Notes under the pieces: generated by a model
The model's input: the letters and a program-made list of their open reading frames with translations, nothing else
Told to the model about the DNA's origin: nothing
Database searches by the model: none
Shown: one piece after another, positions 24,984 through 36,453 of the stretch
How the letters are laid out: the number at the start of each line of letters is the position of its first letter
How positions within the stretch are numbered: the first letter of the stretch is position 1
From: Hydractinia symbiolongicarpus
Taxonomy: Eukaryota; Cnidaria; Hydrozoa; Anthoathecata; Hydractiniidae
DNA: 64,000 nucleotides
Assembly (NCBI RefSeq): GCF_029227915.1
Contig: NC_079886.1
Span: 9,424,001-9,488,000, forward strand
Reading direction: 5' to 3'
Translations under genes and position numbers: made by a program

Positions 24984-27900
24984 ATGAGGATGTTAGAGAG
25001 GTGGAACGTATATTCTTATTATACATCTGAAGACGAGATTGATGTGGATGCGATGACGACAGCACGATCATGCAAAGATCAGGTAAGTTAAAGACGATTA
25101 ACCTTTGTTTACTTGTTTGTTTATTTTCGTGTTTACGTGTTTGTTTACAAACTTAAATTTAGGACAGAAAGTTGTGAAATGATAAGCAATGATGAAAAAA
25201 TAACTCTTAATTAATACTGAAGCTTTAGTCCCCTTCCGCTCTATTTTACAGATAACAGGATTATAGATCTTTAAACAACTAAAACTTGCATATATAAATG
25301 ACCTTCAATCATTCTTTTAATTAACTTATGTTATGTCTATCTGTCTTTTTTTAAAATTGAAATTTATAAATGTCATCGCTCCATGGATTTTTATTTATTT
25401 ATCTGTATCTAATATGTAGAAGCTAGGATTTTAGCCTTGACTGTGCATGTTCTAGGCTACCTTCTCTTTATAAACAAATGATTGTTATAGCACTCTTGGT
25501 ATCATACTGATTTCTTTCAGTTAAGTACTGATTTTTATTAAACTGCTTTGATAAATAGGCGCTTTATATCTTTTCTTTAATAGTCATACATCTATATTTT
25601 TATGTTCAAATTAGACAGCTTGTTATTTTCTCACGGAACTAAAGATTTTTTTTTTGCAACCAGCCCACTGCAAGAAAATTAAGCGCGGACGAGGGATTAC
25701 ATAGCTAATCCAATGCTTCATATTTTTATCAGTAAATATTTATTATTTATGTTTATTATTTTTGCCAGGCTAGTTATTGGTTAATACTGTTTTACTTTAA
25801 ATTCTTCAGTTTTTAAGACAAGATTTAAAAATATATACAAATCAACTATAGTATTAGAAAGTCGAATCTGTGATACATAGGCATGAAATTCACAAAACAA
25901 CCTTTGGATAAATTGTGCGCAGGTATAAAAAAAATTAATCAGACTGGATAGTATTTTTGATTAAAGAGAAAAGTGTTTATTTATTAAACTATTTAGGAAA
26001 AGGACGGAAAACCTAAGAAACCCAAACAAGAAAAGAAAAAATAAACAAAAAAAAATAACAAAAGATTTCACGATTCGAAAACGGATATTATCGATTACTA
26101 AAACTGCTATTTTCTTTGAGGTTTTTAATTTTATCAACAAGTTTAATAAAATAACAAAATGTGAGTACTGACTCATGGTATAAAAGTTATGAATGAAGAG
26201 GTGTGTCGAATACAATAACATGCGTGTTCGTTTCGTTGGCGCGGTAAAACTCGATGATTTTCGCGTTTAACTGACGGGTATGATTCTATACACTATTTAG
26301 AAGCACGTAAGGGTGAACATTTTACATTCCATGCAAGTTAATTTAGTAAATCGCACGACACCAATATAAAATACAGACTTCCTTGAAAGCAATTGTAATT
26401 CAATCGAATGAAACTATATCATACTAAGCATCCAATCAAATGTACCCAATGAATAACAACCATAGAAAAAGTAGGCTTGGTACTAATTGTCGTAATTTTA
26501 GATAGCCCTTAAATGGATGATGAATATATATCTATTTTCCGATGCAGAATTTGTGGTTGCGTTTAAAAATATTTGTTTCCTGGTGAAAATTCATTTTGTT
26601 TATTGTGGTTAAAACAAAATCTGCTACTTATCGATCTTTATTTATCCTGTTTGGAACGATAAAATATTAGGAAGTCTCGCATCCTGCAGTAAACGCGTTA
26701 AAAAGAAATAAGGATTCGGTTGACCGTTACGAAACACTGGTTGAGATTCCATTTGCGAATAGGCGTGTAAGATCTAACCAGAGTTCCGTATTCTAAATCA
26801 CGAAATACCCAGGATATAATAAAGAACGCGATTGCTTTTCGTTTTCAAAATTTAGCTTTCGCAATTGGATAAAGTTCACCTAATCATGGCTAATGGTAAT
26901 GTACTATAATTTCAAAAATATGCAACCATTTTTCAAGTTAGAGCATTTTTTTCTGCGCACGCGATTTGCTTTACTTTGTTACGTTGACCAATAAGATAAT
27001 CTCAAATAAGGTAATGACTACCTTATTTTCGCTGTTATGACGTCATTGCAGAAGCCTGACTTCAATTACACCTCACGCAAGAGATTTTTTTTGCAGTTTG
27101 AAAATATTTTTCCCACGATATGAAAATTTAAAAATAAAAAATAAAAAGGTCGTTTATAGCTGCAATGCTTTTCAATACAGGAACATATCAGTATTTTTCG
27201 CGTGCAGAAAAAATCGGATGTGACTCTTTATTTTGCAATCATTATGAGTTATTATAAGTTTCATAAGTAATAGGAAAATAAAATTATACTGACAAATTTT
27301 AAAGCAAAATGCACTGCCTGTCACAGGTAGCTAGGCAGCCACCGACTGATAGCCTTGTGGTAGAGCGTTCGCTTTCAGTGCGGGAGGTCTTGGGTTCAAA
27401 CCCCGGCCGAGTCATGCCAGAGACTATAAAAGTGTGAATCTATCCTTTCTGCTTAGCGCTCAGCATGAGAATAGTATTGATATCTTAGGCGGTTGTCCAG
27501 TTGAGCGATTGCTGTGCTTCCACGACTTTCGTAGCTCAAATGGGAGCTTTAAATGCGCTAGGACCCCCTTCGCAGGACCCTCGTTGATAGCAGTACCAAT
27601 AGGAACTGAAGAGGCTATCCTGGGTAAATAATAGTAATAAAAAGTTAAAACATGATTAAAAATTTCAGCTCTATAAGTTTCAGCAGGTAAAGTTGTTACA
27701 GTGGAATGTGCTTATTTGCAACGATTATTCCAGAATGTCGTTTTCACCCAAATTATGCAAAATGCTTAAGAAAACCACTATGTTATAAAAAGCCAAAACA
27801 CTTCAACATAAATATCATATTAAAGAGGTTTTCCATCAAGTGGACGTTTTATAAATGCTTCAAGTGTTTCCGATAAAAAAGAAAAAACCTGTTCTGGAGA

Positions 27901-30900
27901 ATATCCAAAACAACGTACGGTTTGTTTGTTTTATAACACAAACGTAGACAGTGAATGTAAATAACGTTAGATATTTTTTTGTTTGTGTGTTATAAAAAAA
28001 ATGAAATTTGCAAGTTAACTTTTTAAAATACAAGAATGATCCATAAACATCATGGCTGGTGGAAGCTATTCGGTGCGGTATATTTCTTTGTTTCTTTTTT
28101 TGTTTTTGTTTTTGTGTTTTTTTGTTTGTTTTCTCAGTTTTGTGCAATCACTGCTTTTAGTACAATGTTATTCCTCTTGTGTAAGTCCTTTTTGTAGACA
28201 GTGGCAGTAAAATATGATACGAAATAGATTGTCCTTCTAGATTCATGTCAAAGCTCTGCTTAAATATTTTCTTAGTCAATATATATAAATAGTTTATTTT
28301 GAAAAATTCTACTATATTGGTAAGTTATAAAAATTGAAATTTTATTCACCTTTTCAATTATTGGTTATTATTTTGCACTGACAAAAAGCAGTTTAAATTG
28401 TTCTTGTGAGTTCTTTCCAGTTCGGCTTATGATAATCCAAGATTTTAATGTTTATCTTTTACACATTTTTATCTTGGATTAAAATAGCTGTCGATGCTAA
28501 AGAAATGTAAACAGTTTATCACTGTTTGTCTTCTTCCCAAGAAATAAATGAAAACATCTTTACGGGAATCATATTCAAAATTTTGTGTTTTGCTGCAGTA
28601 ACTTAATAATCATTTAAATGGTTATACCACGAAAGAGCTAGAATCAGATCTTATGAGATACATGAGATACAGCTCATCGCGGGAAAAATGAAAGACGTCT
28701 ATAAAACGCACGACTTATAATTCAATTAGGTTCTCTATAAAGTTACTTGTGAAAAACGTTACTGGTTAACTTCATGTGGAAATAATTTTGATTGCATTCC
28801 TATTCATATTATAAAACAGTTGTAATGACTCGCGTGTTTTGGTTCATTCAATTAATGTTATATCATTTAATTAATCTTGGACGAATTAATTAAATCCTAA
28901 ACCTCTGGTAATGGCATGAATATAAGTGGCATAACAAACATGCTATGTACTTTTTAAATATCTTTAACAGCAAAGGGATGTGCTATCATTTAATCAATAT
29001 CTCAATAAATTTGATAACGACTTCCCACATCCCTCATAACAGTATTTACGGACCTCGTTCCCTTGTTGATGCTTATATGTTATCCTTGACAGCATTTGAC
29101 GTAACTTAGTGCACTCCTGATAAGTTTAACCAGCACGGTAACGGAACTAGAAAGACTCAATTTAATTAAGTGAACACCTTTGATTTATACAAAGATTCCA
29201 GATTGCAATCAAATTACAAGACCATCCTACCGTCGTACATTTTTGGAACCAAGCCAGATAATGCATTCAGAAGAAGAGATATACAAGATTTTTTAGAAAT
29301 ATATAAACTCATTAAAAACTGACTGACCCTACATCAAGTAGTTTATACACTTTTTCATTGAATATAAATACCGAGACTTAAAATTCCAAAAATTAAAATA
29401 AACGAAGGGTAATAGCTATCCTTTAATATAAGCATAAAATATAGGAAATAGAACTTCCAGCCCTTAAAAATGAGGTAGAAACACATAAGTTTGAAATTGA
29501 CTTAAGGAGACTTAAGTATTCAAAAAAGGTGTTTTTTCCGACGTTAATTAACCCAAAGAAAAAAAAGCACTTGAGCAAAAGAACCACTTAAATAGAATAA
29601 GAAATAGGAAATGGTTTCTTTTATTAGGTTATACAGGAAGTGTAGTCAGAACTATCTATGGCTGTAAACAAAAAAGTATGTGATTTGTTTTGTGGTAGAG
29701 TTCACACCTTCCTTGTTGTCCATTGTTGCTTAGCAACTAAAATGAACGTCATGAAGTAAATTGAAATTATGATACATAGCCGACGATAGACACACGATAA
29801 AATTTTTTTTAAACTTTCATTTTATTGGATTTCATATCGAAACACATGATCATTTTATTAAAGTTAACAAGAAAATTGTTATTCCGCAATTTTATTTTTC
29901 AACTTATTGTTTGTTTCAACTATATTCTTGCACTAAACAAAGCCCATAATTTAACATCTAAATTTTGTCTCCATAAATCACATATTTATTTTTTCGCTTT
30001 TTATTTTTATTTTTATTATTTACACGGGCATACAGCTAGTTATTGCTATTATTGACTTTTATATTAAATATTCCATGTATATACACTTTTCATTAACATA
30101 ATGGATTTGTACCAAAACGCAAATCGATCAGAAATCAGGTAACAGTTTTAAGATTGTAAAGAGAATTGACAAGAATTGCTGCAACGCTCTTAAGTGGTAT
30201 GTTTTGCCACCCGCTTTATAAAGAGGCATGTAAACTATAAGATATTCCTGACCTTCTACTAGAAAAGTAGCGATACAAATAAAGATTTAAATATTTAGAA
30301 TCTAACGCCCAATTTTACACTCTTCGATATTTCATTATTAACGCCAACTTTTCACTGGAGCTAAGAGCTAGTCTTTTTTACTTACACGAGAAAACTTAGC
30401 AACTTAATTACCCATGATGATATTAAGGGACATTGAATGACTACCACATCTTTTGCATGCACCATTGTAAACTTGTAAGTTCTATAAATAGTAACATTGT
30501 AATGATTCGAATGTGGAAAACACACGAAGTGGAATTCATTACCAAGTTATGATAAGATTAAATAAGTGTGAAATAAGTCATTAAAACATGCTTTCCATTA
30601 CTTCTGGTTATTGGATTAAAGACTTATTATGAAATGATACAATGTGTCATATTAAATTTTTCATATTAAAATAGTTTTGTATCACATGGTCATTAATCGA
30701 TCATTTCATTTGTACTCAACTAAAAAATCAAACACATCTGAAAAAAATTTATGTCCTATTTTTCCTCTGTCCTATTTTTTAACTATCTACTGCCAATTGG
30801 GAAATCAAATAAAACTAAATAAAAACATACAGTTTTCCTAAGTAACACACGTGTTCACAACTTGCTAATTGTATTTTTGATTATAAGATATTTAATTATA

Positions 30901-33616
30901 TCGGTAATTCACCAGGAAATATTTAGTATATTACTGTTTTAATTAAATAATTCGAGAAAGAAATGACTGTAAACCGCGATATATGATGTATACTGATATT
31001 GAAAGTGTAGCACAACGTTGTTCCGTTGAAACTATGGTTAGATTTCATTTCTTTATTTTATTTATTGTTTGGATTTATGGTACTTAAGTTCTTACTTTTT
31101 TGTATACACTTGTAGTTACATCTCAAGTGTCATAGAAGATTTCGTTACAACAATTGCTGGTGTAGCCATAAAACTCTGTGATAGATTTATGGACTACTAT
31201 CTTTAAATCACTTCTAGTAAGTGTGGTTGTTGAAATTTTGTCACTTTTTTTTTAGTTTATAAAGATTGACGTTCGAAATCCAAGGACACATATAAGTCGA
31301 GAAAAGGCATTGTATACCGACTATGAAATTACAGTACAGGTGAATGTTGTTTTTGTTGTTATTGTTGTTGTTGACGTTGCTACATTTGCGTTATCTATTG
31401 CTGACATTCAGAAGTTTTAATAATTGTGGACAACCTAAAAATAAGTCAAATATTTTAAAAATGTATATGATATTCATAATATGCAAACTTTGTAAAGAGT
31501 TTCTTGTCAGCGTTTTTATTAATGGTTAAATATCTTAACCGCACCTTGTATAAAAAGAACTGACGTCAAAATTGAAACTTGAGGAGTAGCCAGAAATATG
31601 TGACGTTATCTGTATCTTTCTAACAAACGCTGTTTTTTTAACTAATACACAATTTTTAAGAAGTGTGTTACCGTATTTTTCTCCCAGGCGTTTATAAAAT
31701 TTTTCACATTTTAGGGGGGGGGGGGCGTTTATTGGATTGGGACGTTAAAAAGGGGGGGGGGGGGCGTTTATGGGAGAAAATACGTATACGAATAGACATA
31801 TCTCCTACAAATTTTGTCAAAAGCATGGTAGTTTTTATCTTTTATCAATTTGATAATAAAATAATACAAGTTTAATGTCACCAGAATCCTATATAATAAA
31901 CACGTATTTTTACGGCCATTGGTAAAAATCCTGATTTGGCAAAAAAATTAAAAAAATCCAAGGTTATTGACGTGCGATAATTTTTTTCGCAGTAGGCTGT
32001 GCAAAACAAAAAAAGAGAAGCAAAAACTACCCCAGACGAATCTAACATTCAACTACTAAGATAATATTTAATTTAGACGTCATGTTAGACGCGCCAAGTT
32101 TAAAGAAATGAGAGATCATATCATTTAGTATTTCATTATAAACTAAGGGAAGATATCCATATTTTGTCAATGCAGTTAAAATGACAACATGTCATGCTAA
32201 ATTTAAAATTTGTGTACAGTTTTAAAGAAAAAAAATAAATTCATCTATATTAAAAAAACTTTCATTGTCAATTCTTTTTCTATTTTAATTACTGTTAGTT
32301 TATAATGTCTATAATTATCTACTTTGATGTCGAGGGCTTTATAATATTCCCCATTCGCATAATGCTTCAAATGTAAATTTCTTTTTTGTGGTCTCACATG
32401 CGCTATAAAGATACAAGCGATAAAATTCTTTACAAATATTACAGCCATACGAAAAACCTAAAGGAAATAGCTGAACAATGATAGAAATAATAAACAAATT
32501 TACTCTCATAACTGATTTTGTTGACACTTTTTAACTTTCTGTTTGTTTATACTTTGTAGACTAACAATATCGCATTCTCAAGCCCTGATTCTGTTGTTAG
32601 AAGAAGATATTCAGACTTCCAATGGCTTTACACGCGTTTGCTAAGTCAGTACAGACTTGACCAGTAAGTTTAGTATCTAAATATGCTTATTCACTGTTTT
32701 TTAATATCATGGGTGCCGTCAAAATTAGAACCTCGTCTGAGTATAGAAATATTTATTTTATTATATCTTTGTTATATCTATATACTATATATTTTAAAAC
32801 TTCAGGCATTTACCGGAGCTACCTCCAAAACGATTATTTGGACGATTTAAACGACCATTTTTAAAACACAGACAAAAGGGATTACAACGATTTTTAGTTG
32901 AGTAAGTAACTGCTTCAATCTTCGTGTGCTATTTATATATTATTGGGTTAATATTTATATATAATTTTTTTAATATACTTATCTTCCCTATTTTAATTGT
33001 GATTACTCTTCTTCTGGATAATAAGAAAGATGGATTTTACATAACAGGAAAAGTTCCCCCAGTCTCATTATCTTGTTTATATCACGAACACGTGACTTTT
33101 AGTACACAAAATTCTTCCCTGCACGTGACATTTATTGTGTAAAAAAATTAAAATATGTAGTATCATAAAACAATGAAATTGCAATTGTTACAAGACTAAT
33201 AATATCATGGGAAAGTCATGCATTTAGGGTAGGGTTTATAAATATTGCGTAAGTTAAATATAAAAAACATGACAATATATGAAAGATGAAACTAATACAA
33301 AATAATGACGTCATAAGTGATGGTTTTGTTGCTTATTTCTAGAATAACGAACGAACCTACTTATCTTTCGGACATTGCAGTTCATTTATTTCTGCAAACT
33401 AAACTCTCCGTGAAGGAAATCGAGAAAAGGTTAAACGGTACAGATAGTGGTGGAGAATTATTAGAAGTGTTACAATCACCTTGTGCATCACGTGGTAGAG
33501 GACTGTCAAGAAGTTCATCACATGTGGATGGTGTTGATGATATGAACTTTGAACACGATAGCGGATTTTCTTACAGTACCACAAGTTCAATTAACGACGG
33601 AAGTAAGAATGTTTAA
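24984..33616 (+). CDS. PX-domain sorting nexin, SNX10/SNX11 type
   Basis: Exons 24984-25082, 31256-31339, 32560-32663, 32806-32901, 33343-33616 (TAA): 218 residues with perfect phase. The PX domain covers about residues 34-150. It has VRNPRTH near its start, DYEITVQTN, the RRRYSDFQWLY phosphoinositide-binding motif, the proline-rich LPELPPKRLF loop, and RQKGLQRFL. The SLHLFLQ-like segment of SNX10/11 appears as AVHLFLQTKLS. A Ser-rich tail follows. Length agrees with SNX10 (about 200 residues). These proteins bind PI3P on endosomes; SNX10 is linked to V-ATPase trafficking, but which paralogue this represents cannot be told. The last exon could instead splice at 33603 (AA|GTAAGA) into the ORF at 37881, adding about 500 residues. 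Intron 1 (6.2 kb) carries a SINE. Confidence 0.85.
27340..27643 (+). mobile_element. tRNA-derived SINE in sorting nexin intron 1
   Basis: The head has Pol III promoter boxes: A box TAGCCTTGTGGTAGAGCG (from 27350) and B box GGTTCAAACCC (27393-27403). Anticodon and T arms can still fold, and the anticodon loop would present UCA. The acceptor stem pairs at only four of seven positions. A unique body of about 220 bp follows, ending in an AT-rich simple tail (AATAATAGTAATAAAA). No clear target-site duplication was seen. A functional tRNA is unlikely given the acceptor mismatches and the long conserved-looking body. Confidence 0.8.
31671..31784. mobile_element. 114-bp MITE with long G tracts, in a sorting nexin intron
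   Basis: Left end CCGTATTTTTCTCCCAGGCG, right end CGTTTATGGGAGAAAATACG: imperfect inverted repeats. Inside, two runs of about 12 G each precede CGTTTAT. TA flanks both sides. It lies in the intron between 31340 and 32559. The G runs could form quadruplex structures; that is inference. Confidence 0.65.
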
Positions 33617-34440
33617 TAATTTTTTATCCGACCAGTGTTTCGTGAGAGAAAGTAGCCAACGTGTGCATGGAGAGCTAGTTTAGTTTTAAAAAGAAGTATT
33701 TATTGTAGCCAGTTTTGCATTAGCTTTTTTCAGTACAAGTCCTCCTTCATTTCATAGAAAGGATAACTAAAACCAGATCTAGTATAGAATTTTTGTCTGC
33801 TGATAATGTTTAGCTTTCTTTTTGTAGATTTTACCTTAATTTTGTGAGTTTCTAAGTTAATTTTATTTTCGTTCTCGACCTTTTCAATTTCCTACTTATT
33901 CTTTTCTTAATTTTAACTTATACTGTAGCGTAAGAGTTTCTCCCTCTTCCAATGAAAACAAAATTTATCAGTAGAAAGTAATAGAAAAGAAATTATTGAC
34001 TTGCGAAAGATTGTCCCTTGGCTAATTAGTTTTAACCATGCCATCAATTGCTCAGGATTCTCAATGAACCGCATGTTCTTTGAGTTAACTATTTCCTAAA
34101 TGTTGTCTGGGAGTTGACTACATTTACCACCTAATGAAATTGTGATGTCATTTCCATTCTTTATAACAATGTTGTCATCATGTAAAAATGATTAAAACTT
34201 CAGATGATAGGTACTACCTTTTTAAGGTTAACGTTTTGTAACGTACATAAAAATACTATTATTTCCTGCGTCTGTTCTATATACTGAAATTGAATTGACA
34301 TCATTAACATGACATTACTAGTTACTATTCCATGTCAATAATGTTTGAAGCAGTCTACAATAGATTTCGGGATGGATTAATTTTTAAACTTAGTGCCTTA
34401 AGTTAACTAAAGATGAAAGAAGCGTTTAGTAAAGTCCACC

Positions 34441-34463
34441 GTTAGGGTTAGGGTTAGGGTTAG
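34441..34463 (+). repeat. interstitial telomere-type repeat
   Basis: GTTAGGG units in perfect tandem, about 3.5 copies of TTAGGG. TTAGGG is the metazoan telomere repeat; three to four copies can also arise by chance or during break repair. Confidence 0.7.
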
Positions 34464-35182
34464 AAGTCCAAAGCACTCACACATCTTAGACATGCATTTA
34501 CATCTTCCTGAGAAAATGGAAAGGAAAATGCAAAATATTAATTGTTTCGCGTAGTCATTATAGACCGTAAATGTTTTTTCAAATAGTTAATTGTACATTA
34601 AAAAAATAAGGAAATTTATACAAAACCTCACACACCATCTACCACATACCATATACTACCCATCATACACTCCGTGTGATTCATACTTAAACATACACAC
34701 CTAACATCAGGGTCGTTTAAATTTATTAATTTCCTGCAATAAATGATAGAATTTCATTAAACTGACAGTTGCGTAACTTACCCATTAGTACATGAAGTTA
34801 CTATCATACCTAAGAAATTAATTAAAATGAAGGTACTGACAGAATAGTTACACTTAATTAGTAAGGTATTTAACTAAATAACTTGTAGGTATTAATGAGG
34901 TACAAAGCTAGATAGGTAGTACCTGTTAACAACGTACTAAGGTAGATAGATAATACAAAAGGCGGTGTTTACCTTCACGCTATATGTTTGGCCTCCTCCC
35001 CTACATATTATGTTATAGCGATTAATATTTATTCATATCAAATACTGTCCATTATTTAGTTTTAGCGTCCCATTGATGCATGATTATGCCTGCAATCTTT
35101 ACTAGATAGTTCATATTTTGATTGGTTTGATTTTTCAGTCACTAGTTAATTTTGTTGCAAATTTGACCTGTCGATCCAAACA

Positions 35183-35312
35183 TCTATATTAGAACGTCCG
35201 TCCGTCCGTCCGTCACGCAAAATGGTAGCTTAGCTGCGCAATAGCGAGAAGCACGCAATGCGGTATAAAAAGGACGGCCAAACCCGTGGATTTTCCACGG
35301 GCTAACGAGTAG
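35183..35312 (+). mobile_element. short Helitron-like element (type A)
   Basis: Starts TCTATATTAGAACGTCC after host A, contains a (CGTC)n run and CACGCAAAATGGTAGCTTAG, and ends in the CCCGTGGATTTTCCACGGGC hairpin then TAACGAGTAG. The next element begins on the very next base. Confidence 0.75.
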
Positions 35313-35461
35313 TCTCTTTAATAATAGCAGTATTTCGTCTGTCTCTGCGCGGACCCCCGCTGAGTTAGAAAATCGTGCTACGGAAACACGAATATCAAAT
35401 GCGATATATTTTTATCCACTTTGTTGCCACGGGTAAATTTAAATCCACGGCTAACGACTAG
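35313..35461 (+). mobile_element. short Helitron-like element (type B)
   Basis: Starts TCTCTTTAATAATAGCAG, contains CTGCGCGGACCCCCGCTGAG and ends ATCCACGGCTAACGACTAG followed by host T. The 3' hairpin is partly decayed. It abuts 35183-35312 in the A-then-B order. Confidence 0.72.
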
Positions 35462-36398
35462 TTTATCCAAATTTTAGATCTCAATCTTTTGGTCAATTTT
35501 GCGCTCACTCAATGCAAAATTTACGTTGCAGAAAATGCCATGAAATTTACTGTTTGACATCTCACCATTCAAACGGTATAGTCGGTAAAGCAGGAGACGG
35601 TTAAAGGTGAACCGACAAACGGATGTGTACGTATTTTGACATTCTACGAGAATTTTGGAATACTTTAAAACACAACAAATTATTGTAATTACACTTGTTT
35701 ATAACGAAGAAGAAATAAATAATTATCCATTTTGTATTAACCATAGGGAATTTAATGGGGTCACATAAAACTTTCAAACATCACGTGTCGCAAAAAACTA
35801 TTTTAATTTTACAGGGTAACTCCATCTCAATTTTGTTTCAGTGAAAAATATTTTGTTGTTGATAAACAATGTTTTTTACATCACCAAACAACTGGCAAAT
35901 TGGTAAACCTCCAAGATACTATTATAACGTTAAATTGAAGTATTTCTTAGTTCTGGTTTATTTCTTTTCTAAAATTCTTCTTAAACGAAATAGACCTTCG
36001 ACCCTAGTTGACGTCAATTATCATAGACGTCAAAGTAATTTAGATGTCTAAAAATCCGCAGGCATTTTAAATGTGGCAATAAATTAAAACTAAGAGAAAT
36101 GAGTGGATATTACGCAGCATACACAATAGCACATTTTGTATGCCATTGTTTTAACATTCGGAAATAAAATCTGTGTACTTAAGCCTGGTTCCTACAACAG
36201 TTACAATTTTATAACCAAACTTAATTAATAAATCACACCTTGTAGAAACCATTCTGTTTATAAAATACTCAGTTCAAGCCAAGGCCATCCAATTTGCTAA
36301 GATTATTAAACAATGGCGCTTTCTTTGAACATAGTCAGACGCATGCGACCTTTGATTGAGTTCACATAAGAGATCTTTAAACTTCACGCTTTCCTATA

Positions 36399-36423
36399 AC
36401 GTCATTCACAAGTACTATATAAG
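36399..36423 (+). promoter_or_regulatory. TATA-like and CRE-like promoter signals
   Basis: ACGTCA at about 36399 and TATATAAG at 36416-36423, about 31 bases before the ATG at 36454. The spacing would leave only a very short 5'UTR. Sequence resemblance only. Confidence 0.35.
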
Positions 36424-36453
36424 TTGAGACGACTGCTAATAACTTTTATAATA

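Larger units (their letters stand above)
33617..36398. other. non-coding stretch after the sorting nexin stop
   Basis: Holds a short TTAGGG array (34441) and two abutting Helitron-like elements (35183-35461). If the sorting nexin is spliced to 37881, this is intronic; otherwise it is intergenic. No other coding signal was recognised. Confidence 0.5.

Noticed and set aside
27340-27415. Functional tRNA gene
   Set aside because: Acceptor stem has three mismatches and the unit continues into a SINE body and AT-rich tail.
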